A DNA stretch of 64,000 nucleotides from CAZUVM01 sp964623885 (lineage in GTDB: Bacteria > Verrucomicrobiota > Verrucomicrobiia > Limisphaerales > UBA8199): positions 1 through 64,000 of the forward strand of contig CAZUVM010000024.1 of NCBI GenBank assembly GCA_964623885.1, given 5' to 3'. Under the pieces are notes generated by a model that saw only the letters and a program-made list of their open reading frames with translations, had not been told where the DNA came from and did no database searches. Numbering within the stretch: position 1 is the stretch's first letter; each line of letters opens with the position of its first letter. The position numbers and the translations under genes were made by a program. This document shows, piece by piece, positions 8,194 through 17,667 of this stretch.

Positions 8194-11100
8194 CCAGGCG
8201 ATAATTTCTTGAGTGCTTGCTCGAGTTGCGCCTGGGCATCGGCAAAGGCATAGCCTTGCACGAGCTTCTCAAAGGCGGACCAGGAGTCATTGGGAAATAA
8301 AACGCGCAACGTTGCCTGATTGGTCTCGATGAAGTCAGTCGCGCCGGAATCGAAATCGGTGAGCAGTTTCGCCAACTGTTCAGCCGAAGTCCGCACTTGC
8401 TCCGCATTCGCATTCGCAGTCGGCATCCCCGGCGCCACGGCGTTTTCGGGCTCCGTAGCATCCAAAGCTTTCTGCAATTGGGCGATTAAGGGATCCAGCG
8501 CTGCAGAAACCTGGGCTTTCGCTGCGTCGATTTCAGCAGTCGCGGCCTGGTTGCGAATGAGTTTCTCCAGATTAGCCGCGGCGGCCTGGACAGGTTTGGC
8601 GCCGAGGTTGCCGGCGACTCCTTTAAGCGTATGAGCGAGGCGCTCGGCAAGGGCGACATCGCCTTGAATCAGGGCGCTGTTTATTTGCTGGACGGATGGG
8701 CCTTGCTGCTCAAGGAACTGTCGAAGGATCTTTCGATATAGCTTCCGATTCCCGGCGACGCGAGAAAGGCCGTCCGCCATGTCGAGACCAATAATGGACG
8801 GCAAATCCGGGTCGGCAGACTTCGCCGGCGCTTCAACAACGGTGTCGCCGTTCAGGGGCGAGGAAGCGGGAGGCGGATTTTTACAAAAGCGTCCCACGGT
8901 CTCGAAGAGGTTGGCCGGCTCGATCGGTTTAGAAATGTGATCGTTCATCCCGGCCGCGAGGCAACGCTGGCGCTCCTCGATGGTGGCGTGGGCGGTCATG
9001 GCGATGATCGGGAGTGTGGCGAAGCGTGAATCGGATCGGAGTTTGGCCGTCGCTTGATAGCCATCCATTTCCGGCATCTGCAGGTCCATCAAGACAACGT
9101 CGAAAGGCGGCGGCTGTGGACCGCCAGCCAGGATCTCGACGGCTTCGCGTCCATTATTGGCGACCTTCACCGTGGCCCCGACGCCTTCGAGAAGCTCGAC
9201 AGCAATCTGTTGATTAATCTCGTTGTCCTCGGTTAACAGGATGCGCGCGCCCCGAAGCAAAGCAGATTGCTGAGTTTCTGATGAAACCGCGCTCTCTTCG
9301 CCCGAATGACCGAAGACGTTGACCAGTGTGTCGACGATCATCGACTTGGTCACCGGTTTGACCAGAAAACCATCCAATTGCAGCCGCTCGGCTTCCTCGC
9401 GCACCTCCTCGCGCCCGAAGGCAGTCACCAGCACAATGGCAGGCTGGTGGCTCAAGGTTTCGTCGCTTTTAATATGCCTGCTGGCGAGCAACCCATCCAT
9501 GCCGGGCATGCGCCAGTCCATGAATACAATGTCGTAGGGTTCCTGTGGGTCATGCTGCCGGATGCTAGCGATAGCCTCCGCGCCGGAAGCGACCGCATCC
9601 ACCTTGGTGACTACGGTGCTCAAGGGTTCTTGAAGGATCTCGCGAGCCGTTGGGTTGTCATCCACCACAAGCACACGAAGTTTGGCGAGGCGTTCGGGAA
9701 CGATTTTGCCGGCTCCTTTTTCGGTGCCAACGCCGAGCCAGACGGTGAAGAAAAACACACTCCCGACACCTGGTTCGCTCTCGAGCCAAATCTTCCCTCC
9801 CATTAATTCGACCAGGCGCAGGCAGATGGTCAGGCCCAATCCAGTGCCACCGTGTTTCCGAGTGGTGGACATATCTGCCTGGGTAAAGGGCTGGAAAAGC
9901 CTGGCGGCTTGCTCGCGCGTCATACCCATACCGGTATCGCGGACGGCGAACTTGAGCTGCACCTTTTCGCCGGTGCGTTCGAGCAGTTGAATGTCCAAAC
10001 GGATTTCGCCGCGCTCGGTGAATTTAACGGCGTTGTTGACGAAGTTGGTCAGGATCTGCCCGAGCCGGAGCGGGTCGCCAAGGAGGTGCTCGGGAATGCC
10101 GGGCGCGACATGGGCAAGGAATTCCAATCCCTTCTCGTGAGCTTTTTGAGCCGTCAGCGTGGTCACCGAACTGATCACTTCGTCCAGCTTGAAATCGGTG
10201 GTCTCGATTTCCAGCTTGCCGGCTTCGATCTTTGAGAAATCAAGAATGTCGTTGATCACGGCCAGCAGGGATGTGCCGGCATTGTGCACTTTGCTCACGT
10301 AGTCGCGCTGCTTGGGGGTGAGCTGAGTTTTAAGGGCGAGATGCGACAAGCCGATAATGGCGTTCATCGGCGTGCGAATTTCGTGACTCATGTTCGCGAG
10401 GAACATGGACTTCATTTGGGTCGCTTCCTCAGCCTTTTGTTTGGCCCCAGTGAGTTCCATCTCGAGCAGCTTAAAGTCGGTGATGTCTTGGGTGACACCA
10501 AACATGTTCCTGGGTACGCCGTTCTCGTCCTTGACGACATGGCCCAAGGCGTGGATCCAAACCACGCGCCCGTCCACAGGCCGTTTGTAAGCGTAGGTGG
10601 CGTCATAGACCGGGATTTTCCCCGCGACAGCGGCTTCGAACTTTTCGATCGTGATTTTGGCGGCCGCCTCGTCGCCCTGGCGCACGTGTTCGATCCATTC
10701 GCTGAGTGAGTAACGCAGATCGGGCACGAGCGGCTCGCCGAAAATCCGCGCCGCCCGCTCGGATGAGTTGTAATAGCCGGCCCCATCCAGGGGCACATGC
10801 CAGTAACCGGCTTTGGTCAGGTCCAGTGCAGTGTCGGCCTGAAAGTTGATACGCTGGAGTTCGTCTTTGCGCCGCTGCAAGTCAGCCTCAACCTGCTTGC
10901 GCAGAGTGATATCGGTGAAACTAACGACGGAGCCGACCACAGTGTCATCTTTTAGCATCGGTGTGGCGCCGTACTCGACCGGCAACCCGATACCGTCTTT
11001 GCGCCAGAGGAATTCATCATCGATCCGGCTCGCCTTGCCTTGTTTGTAGGCGGCGTACATGGGGCACTCTTCTTTCGGATACAGACTGCCATCGGGCCGA

Positions 11101-12689
11101 TGGTGATGGAAGGTGGCATGTGAGGGTTGCCCGATTAGCTCCTCGGCCGTGAACCCGAGCATCCGGCAGGCAGCGGGGTTTATGAAAGTGATTCGGCCCT
11201 CGATATCCGTGCCAAAAATCCCTTCGGCACTCGATTCGAGCAGGAGCCGCGAGCGTTCTTCGCTGGCCTTGAGTTGCTCGCGTTGATTCATCAACGCCCC
11301 CTTCTGGGTCAGCAATTCTTCCTTTTGGGTGAGCAACTCTTCCTGGGACTGAGTCAGCTCGGCCGTCTGTTCCTCAAGCTGGCGTGCTTGCTCCTGGGTT
11401 TGGGCCAACAGCTCCTGGGTTCGCAAATTGCGCACCAGGACCTCGAGGCTCATTCCGATGACCGGCAACAATTCCTGCAGCAACGCCTCATGTTGAGGTG
11501 CCAAAGAGCGGAACATGGCGATCTCGATTACGCCGAGCAACGAATCTTTAGATAGCAATGGCGACGCCACCGCCTGAGTAGGCAGCGCCGAACCCAGACC
11601 TGACGAAACTCGCAGATAGGCTGGGGGCAGAGCCGTCAATTGAACGGTCCTCCGCTCGAGAGCGCATTGGCCCACGAGGCCTTCACCCAGGCCAAACGTT
11701 CCCCTAATACTTGCATCTTCTGCTAGACCGTACGCCGCGATTCGTTTGAGCCTGCCGCTATTCGCTTCAAACTGATAAAACCCGGCGACGCCTCCACCCA
11801 GCAACGGAACCAACCCGGACACGAGCTTTTGTCCGAACTCCGGCAGAGACGTGGCAACCTGCAGATCCGAGGTGAGTTTGCCGGCGTTCGATTTTACCCA
11901 GCGCTGCTGGTCCATGGCGGCAGCACCACTCTTAAGAATGTCGATCGAACGAGCGAGAGCACCAGTTTCATCGGTAGCCGAGGTAAACGGGACTTCTTTA
12001 GCATAATCACCCGCGGCAATTGCATTTACGGAACTTTGGAGCGCCTGAATCGGGCGGACGATTCGACGGAAGGTCGCGTAACCCAACAAACCGGTAAGTG
12101 CGACAGCAACTGAATTTGCAACGAGCATCCTCCAAGTCGACTCGCTTACAGCCTGGATGGCCTGGTTGCCCGCAACGCTCGCAAGGTTTTGGTTGTAGCG
12201 GATCCATTCAGTGGAAGCCTTGCCGAGGTGATCGGCTGATTCTGCCATTGCACCGTGAAGCAGGTCCGTCGCCGCGTCACGGCGCCCTTGGCCGGCTAGC
12301 GTGAGGCACTGTCTGGCCCCCGCGACGTAGTCGCGGTAGGCATTCTGAAAATCGCTCCATAGCTGCCGGTCTTTTTCGTCCGAAATCAACCGGTCCCCAT
12401 AATCACGCAGCATCCGAGACACGTCCGCCTCGGTCTGATCGAAGGCCAATTGGGCTTTCGTTTGAGCTTCCTGGTTGGTGGCCAACAAATGATCCCGCAC
12501 GTGTAGTCGTAACTCAGAAAAAGTTCTAGAGAGATCGCCCAAGGCCACCAGGCTTGGGATCTGCATCTCGGAAACAAATCGGGTACGTTCTTCGATGTGT
12601 GACAACTGCAGGCGAGCGAAAATTCCCATGCCAACGAGAGCGATTAACGGCACCGCCACAAGGATGATCAAGCGCCTGGCAATCGTCAT
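8190..12689 (-). CDS. large hybrid sensor histidine kinase (HAMP-GAF-PAS-PAS-HK-REC-REC-Hpt)
   Basis: This 1499-residue membrane kinase has, in order (positions rough): TM1 (8-25), a periplasmic four-helix bundle of chemoreceptor type, TM2 (187-205), HAMP (207-260), GAF (275-410), a Gln/Glu-rich coiled coil (415-480), two PAS domains (480-740), HisKA with NMSHEIRTPMNAIIG, HATPase (to about 1000), two receivers (VLVVDDNPTAREIL and ILLTEDNEINQQ) and a C-terminal Hpt with AHTLKGVAGNLGA. Phosphate can pass H-D-H and on to separate receivers; the REC-phosphatase and REC-cyclase downstream are obvious candidates. Only 21 bp separate it from the SulP gene upstream. The ligand is unknown. Confidence 0.9.
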   Translation of the reverse strand: MTIARRLIILVAVPLIALVGMGIFARLQLSHIEERTRFVSEMQIPSLVALGDLSRTFSELRLHVRDHLLATNQEAQTKAQLAFDQTEADVSRMLRDYGDRLISDEKDRQLWSDFQNAYRDYVAGARQCLTLAGQGRRDAATDLLHGAMAESADHLGKASTEWIRYNQNLASVAGNQAIQAVSESTWRMLVANSVAVALTGLLGYATFRRIVRPIQALQSSVNAIAAGDYAKEVPFTSATDETGALARSIDILKSGAAAMDQQRWVKSNAGKLTSDLQVATSLPEFGQKLVSGLVPLLGGGVAGFYQFEANSGRLKRIAAYGLAEDASIRGTFGLGEGLVGQCALERRTVQLTALPPAYLRVSSGLGSALPTQAVASPLLSKDSLLGVIEIAMFRSLAPQHEALLQELLPVIGMSLEVLVRNLRTQELLAQTQEQARQLEEQTAELTQSQEELLTQKEELLTQKGALMNQREQLKASEERSRLLLESSAEGIFGTDIEGRITFINPAACRMLGFTAEELIGQPSHATFHHHRPDGSLYPKEECPMYAAYKQGKASRIDDEFLWRKDGIGLPVEYGATPMLKDDTVVGSVVSFTDITLRKQVEADLQRRKDELQRINFQADTALDLTKAGYWHVPLDGAGYYNSSERAARIFGEPLVPDLRYSLSEWIEHVRQGDEAAAKITIEKFEAAVAGKIPVYDATYAYKRPVDGRVVWIHALGHVVKDENGVPRNMFGVTQDITDFKLLEMELTGAKQKAEEATQMKSMFLANMSHEIRTPMNAIIGLSHLALKTQLTPKQRDYVSKVHNAGTSLLAVINDILDFSKIEAGKLEIETTDFKLDEVISSVTTLTAQKAHEKGLEFLAHVAPGIPEHLLGDPLRLGQILTNFVNNAVKFTERGEIRLDIQLLERTGEKVQLKFAVRDTGMGMTREQAARLFQPFTQADMSTTRKHGGTGLGLTICLRLVELMGGKIWLESEPGVGSVFFFTVWLGVGTEKGAGKIVPERLAKLRVLVVDDNPTAREILQEPLSTVVTKVDAVASGAEAIASIRQHDPQEPYDIVFMDWRMPGMDGLLASRHIKSDETLSHQPAIVLVTAFGREEVREEAERLQLDGFLVKPVTKSMIVDTLVNVFGHSGEESAVSSETQQSALLRGARILLTEDNEINQQIAVELLEGVGATVKVANNGREAVEILAGGPQPPPFDVVLMDLQMPEMDGYQATAKLRSDSRFATLPIIAMTAHATIEERQRCLAAGMNDHISKPIEPANLFETVGRFCKNPPPASSPLNGDTVVEAPAKSADPDLPSIIGLDMADGLSRVAGNRKLYRKILRQFLEQQGPSVQQINSALIQGDVALAERLAHTLKGVAGNLGAKPVQAAAANLEKLIRNQAATAEIDAAKAQVSAALDPLIAQLQKALDATEPENAVAPGMPTANANAEQVRTSAEQLAKLLTDFDSGATDFIETNQATLRVLFPNDSWSAFEKLVQGYAFADAQAQLEQALKKLSPG

Positions 12690-12710
12690 GGTTTTACTCT
12701 TGTTCCCGAA

Positions 12711-14456
12711 TTAGTGAACATGAGGCCTTGCCGGTTTATGAATGCTCTCCACGGCATCCGCGACCGAAGTAAATCGGCTGATCCCGCCGAGGCGCTCGTC
12801 CAGACCTTCACCGCGCAGGCGTTCACGAACCGACGAACGCGCTTCGACCACTTGAACGCGCATGCCGGAGTCGCTCAATTCATCCGCCAGTCCGGCCAGC
12901 GCATGGGCGCTTTGCAGGTCGACATGAGGAGCCGCGGAAAGGTCGATGATAACCAACGACGGGAGCGGACTTTCGCCAAGCGCTCGTTGCGTGATCGTGT
13001 CGCGCACATGGTCGACATTGAAATAAATCAGACTGGCTTCGGGGCGGAATATCAGGATGCCGGGAATCAGCTCATTATCCGGATGACGTTCGCGATCGGA
13101 GAAGCGCCGCGTCCCTGGAATGCGGCCGAGAAAAGCGACGTGGGGACGGGACGCACGACGCAGGAGTTGAATGAGCGAAATGACCGCGCCAATCATCACG
13201 CCGCGGAGCAGGCCGGAGCCAAGCACTCCAAGGATGGCGGCGCCCGCGACAACAAGCTCGCGCCGATCACTGCGCCAAAGTTGCTGGAGCGCCGAGACCT
13301 TGAATAATCCAGCAACCGCGACCAGAACCACGGCGGCGAGCACCGGCTGCGGCAGCGCGCGAAGCAGATGCGTGAAGAACAGGACGACGATCAAAATAAA
13401 GCCAGTAGCGATTGCGCCTGAAAGAGGAGTGCGCGCACCTCCACCTTCGTTGACCAGTGATTGAGACATGCCGCCGCTCGTGGGCAGGCCTCTTCCAAAC
13501 CCAGCGACAAGGTTGGCAGCGGAAAGGGCAAGGAATTCCTGGTTGGCATCGAGCCGGCCCCCGTGCTTGGCCGTGAACATCCTGCCGATGGCCGCTGTCT
13601 CAACCGCTCCGAGCAGGAAACAGGCAAACGCCAGCGGGAGCAGTTCATTGAGGTCCTCCAACCCGATGGCGGGAAGCCCCATCATCGGCAGTCCTTTGGG
13701 AACCTCGCCCAGCATGGCAACACCGCGCGTTCCAAGCGAAAGCCACGAGGAGGCAAAAATACCGCCAAGCACCACGAATAGTGCGACCGGCTTGTTTTTC
13801 AGGAATACCTTCCCCAACACCAGGACTGCCAACGCAGTGAGGCCAGTTGTGAGTGAAGCCGGGTTGGTTTCATTCAGGTGCTGAAAAAAATAGGCGCTGT
13901 TGTGCCAAAAATCGCTGTGAGCGCCGTGAAACCCAAAGAGTTTCGGCAGTTGAGTGCTGGCCAGACAAAGAGCGACACCGCATTTAAAGCCGACCATGAC
14001 ACTCTCCGAAATGAAGTTCACAATCGATCCCGCCTTGACCAGCCAGGCGATGAAGGCGATGGCTGCAACCAGCAGCGCAGTCCCCGCCGCGAGCGCGCCA
14101 AATCGGGAGGTGTTGCCGCCCGCAATTTCACCCAGAGATGAGCCGATTAAAAGCGAGATGGCGGAAGTGATAGTGATGACGGTATGTTTCGAACTGCAGA
14201 AAAGCCAAAACACGAGCCCGGAGAAAAGACAGGCGTATAAGCCCGCTTGCGGAGGCAGGTTGGCCAGGGAGGCATCGCCCAGCGCAGCCGGCAGGAGGTA
14301 GGCTGCGAGTGTTATGCCGGCCACAAGATCGCCTCGCAGCCACGGCCCTTTGTAACTCCGCAACCAGTTCAGGGCCGGCACTGGCAGCTTCAGTCTGGTC
14401 GATTTCGGAACGACCTCAACGGGAGGCGGTTCTGCGGCGGGAGGGTTGGCGTTCAT
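12711..14456 (-). CDS. SulP-family anion permease with STAS domain
   Basis: The 581-residue SLC26/SulP transporter has a cytoplasmic N-terminus, about 12-14 membrane segments (conserved DLVAGITLAAYLLPAALG and PTSGGMSQSLVNEGGGARTP) and a C-terminal cytoplasmic STAS domain (about 440-570). Family members move sulfate, bicarbonate or dicarboxylates; the substrate cannot be read from sequence. It stands directly upstream of the hybrid kinase (21 bp) and downstream of a DUF2950 gene (12 bp). Its STAS domain might interact with the partner-switch proteins in the block (speculation), or it may simply be co-transcribed. Confidence 0.88.
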   Translation of the reverse strand: MNANPPAAEPPPVEVVPKSTRLKLPVPALNWLRSYKGPWLRGDLVAGITLAAYLLPAALGDASLANLPPQAGLYACLFSGLVFWLFCSSKHTVITITSAISLLIGSSLGEIAGGNTSRFGALAAGTALLVAAIAFIAWLVKAGSIVNFISESVMVGFKCGVALCLASTQLPKLFGFHGAHSDFWHNSAYFFQHLNETNPASLTTGLTALAVLVLGKVFLKNKPVALFVVLGGIFASSWLSLGTRGVAMLGEVPKGLPMMGLPAIGLEDLNELLPLAFACFLLGAVETAAIGRMFTAKHGGRLDANQEFLALSAANLVAGFGRGLPTSGGMSQSLVNEGGGARTPLSGAIATGFILIVVLFFTHLLRALPQPVLAAVVLVAVAGLFKVSALQQLWRSDRRELVVAGAAILGVLGSGLLRGVMIGAVISLIQLLRRASRPHVAFLGRIPGTRRFSDRERHPDNELIPGILIFRPEASLIYFNVDHVRDTITQRALGESPLPSLVIIDLSAAPHVDLQSAHALAGLADELSDSGMRVQVVEARSSVRERLRGEGLDERLGGISRFTSVADAVESIHKPARPHVH

Positions 14457-14468
14457 CGCGCACTCCCG

Positions 14469-15434
14469 TCAGTCGGGAGAAACATGCCATGACGGATCCG
14501 GGTCATACTCGGTCATCTTGCCGGCGACTTTGGCGGTCGCTGTGCCCAGATCTTTTTGGTATACTCGGCCTTGCTGATTCACGATGAAGCTCATGACTCC
14601 GGACTGGCCGTAATCCGCGGGCCATGCAACCAGGGCAAAGCCACCGATCATGTTTCCGTTGATGATGTAGTCGTATTTCCCTCCGGGCGCATGTTTGCCC
14701 TGACGGGTGAGGATCTTAAACAAGTACCCCTGGTAGGGCTGCGGGCTTTGCTTATCAATGGGCGTGTCGCCGAAGTAGCCTGCCGCCTGCGCATGGGCCA
14801 CGAAAGGCCCGAATGGACTGATTTCACCATCCAAATCCGGAGGCCAATATAGCCCATCTTTTTTGCCCAGCGTACTGGCGAGGCGCTGAGCATACTCGAG
14901 CACCTGGTCGCCATCGCGGTCGCGGCTGGCATACTCGCGTTGCGCATCCACGTAAGCTCGCATCACGTCGAGGACTGCCAATTCATTTTTCCCAATACGC
15001 CGGTTTAAAAGTTCCTCCTCGCCGGCGACGGTATCGAAGAACCAACGGCCGTCACGCTGTACGATAGGGATAGGAAAAGGCCATTCGTTTGTGCCCACAA
15101 TCAACTCGTATTTGGTTGCGGAATCGCGCGAAAGGTGGAAACCCAGATCGACCGCCGTCGTAAATACGCGGAGCTCATTCGTGGCTTGCACACGATCCGC
15201 GTTTTCGATGTCTTCGACGGCCGGCCCAAAAATGGCTCGAAGGGCCTGCGGGTCCTCGGCCTTAGCGGCGGCGGCGAGCGCTGCTGCAGCTTCATCGGGC
15301 GTGGCAAACGTTTTCGTGACCTCGGCGGCAAAGACAGCCCCAGACGCCAGTACTGCAGCCGCAATAATCAGAGGGCATCGCAAAGCTGCCGTAAGATAAC
15401 GCGTCGAGTTTCTAGAGAGGATGGAGATCTTCAT
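14469..15434 (-). CDS. DUF2950 family exported protein
   Basis: Starting at 15434 (MKISILSRNS) gives 321 residues with a clean signal peptide ending near VFAAEV; upstream Met codons at 15446 and 15455 would only lengthen it. The mature part has the DUF2950 pattern: FATPDEAAAALAAAAKA near the start, a central GLYWPPD, and a C-terminal half with QPYQGYLFKILTRQG and DYIINGNMIGGFALVAWPA. Biochemical function is unknown. DUF2950 genes often neighbour DUF3300 genes, as here (46 bp upstream), so the two probably act together in the envelope. Confidence 0.85.
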   Translation of the reverse strand: MKISILSRNSTRYLTAALRCPLIIAAAVLASGAVFAAEVTKTFATPDEAAAALAAAAKAEDPQALRAIFGPAVEDIENADRVQATNELRVFTTAVDLGFHLSRDSATKYELIVGTNEWPFPIPIVQRDGRWFFDTVAGEEELLNRRIGKNELAVLDVMRAYVDAQREYASRDRDGDQVLEYAQRLASTLGKKDGLYWPPDLDGEISPFGPFVAHAQAAGYFGDTPIDKQSPQPYQGYLFKILTRQGKHAPGGKYDYIINGNMIGGFALVAWPADYGQSGVMSFIVNQQGRVYQKDLGTATAKVAGKMTEYDPDPSWHVSPD

Positions 15435-15479
15435 GGTCAAGCTCATATGAAACAATTCAGTTGGTCTATGTCAGAGATC

Positions 15480-16892
15480 TCAACGACCTCGTCCGCCGCC
15501 GCGCCCGCCACCTCCCCGCGATCCGCCAAAACTCCCGCTACGACTGGAAGAGCCACGACTGCTGTAGTTGCGGCTGGCGGAACCGCTGTTCATACCGCCA
15601 AAGGCGCTGCTGCTCCCTTGGCGTGAGGAACCGCCGAATGAACTCTGCCGGTTCGCCGTCGAGGCGGACGCCCCGCGATTGGCAGTGGATGCTCCGGTCG
15701 ACGGCCGCGCGCCCGCATTTCCCGTAGAAGGGCGCGTTCCGGCTGAAGGCCTGGAACCGCCCACAGCACCGGTGGAAGGTCGCGCGCCGCTCGCTCCCCC
15801 TGAACTCCCGCCCCAACCACGTGCTTCTCGCGTCGAGGCGCTGGGCGCGCCGGATTTATTGAGGCGACTTTGGTTCGGCTGCCATTTCTGCTGGGAAGTC
15901 CGGGCGCCTGTATTGCTGGCTCGATTACCCGCTCGGTCGCCTTGTGCGGGCCGATCACCGCGGTTCACCGTGCGATCCCGGTCAACGTTTCGATCGATAT
16001 CGACGTCCACGTCATTGTAGACGCCGCCTCCGTGCCAATCACAATGATTCCAGTGGGAGATAGCAGCTCCCCACATCATGCCGACTCCGAACGTCACCAG
16101 CGGCGCGTACGGGTTGTACACATACGCGGGCGGCGGATAATAAACCACCGGCGGGTAGGTTGGCACATAGATCACTTGCGGGTTAGCCGGCACTATTTGC
16201 ACCACTTGATTCGTCACGGTTACCACCTCGGTATAATTGGTCTGAATCGTGATCACGTTGGTGACCGAAACAGTCTGCTGATCGGTTGTGCGCAATGTTC
16301 CGGCCTTTTGGGCTTTGGCGCGCAAATCCTGGATCGTGTCCATCAGCGCTTTCGGTTGATCGATAAAGGCCTGACCCAGTTTCATGGTCCACTGCAGGTC
16401 GCCATCCATTTGAGCAATCAGCTGGGGAAACTTGGCGACCGCCTTCACGTTCTCGTCCCAATCCTGCTCATCAATTTTGGGAATGTTGTTGGTGTCCTTG
16501 ACGAACCGCGCTGCCTGGACAATCTCCAAAGGATATGCCGCCGCGGGCAGGAGGATGCTGATGAGTGGATCGGGATGCAGGGCGATGGGCATCGCCAGCT
16601 TCTCGAGCTCAGACGCAGACGCCTGGGGCGCGGCGGCCGGAGGGGGCGCGGCAGTTGAACCCTGCACTGCGGCCGGAGCCGGTGCAACGGCCGGCGCCGT
16701 GGTAGAAACCGACGCCGGAGCAGGAGCGGCGGTCTTAGCTGCCGCGGTTGTCGTTGTGGTCTGAGTTGAAACCTGGGTGGTCACCTGTTGCACAGGCACG
16801 GGGGCAGCGACGGTGGCTTGCGTCGCCTCCGGCGGACTGGCACAAGAGACGGTCAAGACCAGGGGGAGAATGAGGATAGACTTAAATCTCAT
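15480..16892 (-). CDS. DUF3300 family lipoprotein with Ser/Gly/Arg-rich tail
   Basis: A 470-residue lipoprotein: the signal ends in VLTVSCASPP, with Cys as the probable lipidation site. A Thr/Ala/Pro/Val-rich linker (about 20-95) precedes the DUF3300 core (about 96-250; ALHPDPLISILLPAAAYPLE and a Tyr/Pro-rich YPPVVYYPPPAYVYNPY). The last 170 residues are low complexity: repeated PSTG, then Ser/Gly runs, ending GGGRGGGRGR. The tail is highly basic and disordered and may bind nucleic acid or anionic polymer (inference). The function of DUF3300 is unknown. The gene lies between DUF2950 and DUF2959 genes. Confidence 0.85.
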   Translation of the reverse strand: MRFKSILILPLVLTVSCASPPEATQATVAAPVPVQQVTTQVSTQTTTTTAAAKTAAPAPASVSTTAPAVAPAPAAVQGSTAAPPPAAAPQASASELEKLAMPIALHPDPLISILLPAAAYPLEIVQAARFVKDTNNIPKIDEQDWDENVKAVAKFPQLIAQMDGDLQWTMKLGQAFIDQPKALMDTIQDLRAKAQKAGTLRTTDQQTVSVTNVITIQTNYTEVVTVTNQVVQIVPANPQVIYVPTYPPVVYYPPPAYVYNPYAPLVTFGVGMMWGAAISHWNHCDWHGGGVYNDVDVDIDRNVDRDRTVNRGDRPAQGDRAGNRASNTGARTSQQKWQPNQSRLNKSGAPSASTREARGWGGSSGGASGARPSTGAVGGSRPSAGTRPSTGNAGARPSTGASTANRGASASTANRQSSFGGSSRQGSSSAFGGMNSGSASRNYSSRGSSSRSGSFGGSRGGGGRGGGRGR

Positions 16893-16931
16893 AACTGCCT
16901 TTCACATGCCCCGCACATTTATACCCTGCGG

Positions 16932-17615
16932 CTACTTCTTCTCTTCTGTTGCCGGTTGAGGCGGCGGTGCTTTGGCGGCAGTGAGTGTCGCCGAAATGGT
17001 GTTCAGTTCCTTTATCAGAGCATCCATCGATTTTTGCACTTCTATGCCCGAGTCTTGAGCTTTCTTGAATAGACCTTTTGCGGCATCGACCCCACTGACC
17101 GTGATGTCATTGGCAAGATACTTTTGCAGATCTTGCAAATCGGACATCCAGGGATCGAACTGCGCTTTCAGCGGTTCAGTCACGGTTTTAATATTGTCGA
17201 ATGTTTGCTGGAGTTTGGCTTTGCGTTGTTTGGCGAGCTCCTGGATTTCAGGGTTCTTCACCTCAGCCATTTGCTTCTCCCACTGGTCGAAATAGGCCTT
17301 GCCCTGCTCGCGCATGTCCTGCCCGCGTTTGCGGATTTTATCGGCTGTCGACGCGAGGTTCGACACGTCTTTGGTGTATTTCTCGAAAGCCGGGCGGGGG
17401 TCAGTAGCGGCGGTGGCTTCGATCTGACCCAGCGAGGCCATGGTGGCATCAATCGCCTTCTTCCCGTTGAGAATCTCCTCGCGGAAAGTGGCGATTCCTT
17501 CGCCGGTTTTATCGGCCTGTTTATAGTTTGAGGTCTTGCACCCGACCAGCAGCAAGCCCGTGCCTGCGGTCAGGGCGAGTAGTGTTAACGTTTTGTTCAG
17601 ACTGGGTTTTTTCAT
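16932..17615 (-). CDS. DUF2959 family lipoprotein
   Basis: The 227-residue protein has a lipoprotein signal (AGTGLLLVGC, Cys about 26) and a nearly all-helical mature part rich in Lys, Gln and Glu (DKTGEGIATFREEILNGKKA), as in DUF2959. It probably forms long coiled coils in the periplasm. Function is unknown. It is separated by 39 bp from the DUF3300 gene downstream and 52 bp from a beta-barrel gene upstream, making a run of envelope proteins. The Pro/Ala-rich C-terminus ends in EEKK. Confidence 0.75.
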   Translation of the reverse strand: MKKPSLNKTLTLLALTAGTGLLLVGCKTSNYKQADKTGEGIATFREEILNGKKAIDATMASLGQIEATAATDPRPAFEKYTKDVSNLASTADKIRKRGQDMREQGKAYFDQWEKQMAEVKNPEIQELAKQRKAKLQQTFDNIKTVTEPLKAQFDPWMSDLQDLQKYLANDITVSGVDAAKGLFKKAQDSGIEVQKSMDALIKELNTISATLTAAKAPPPQPATEEKK

Positions 17616-17667
17616 GGTTTACTTTCGTTGGTTTGTTGGTTGTTTTGCGAAGCAAATCTCTTGGAAC

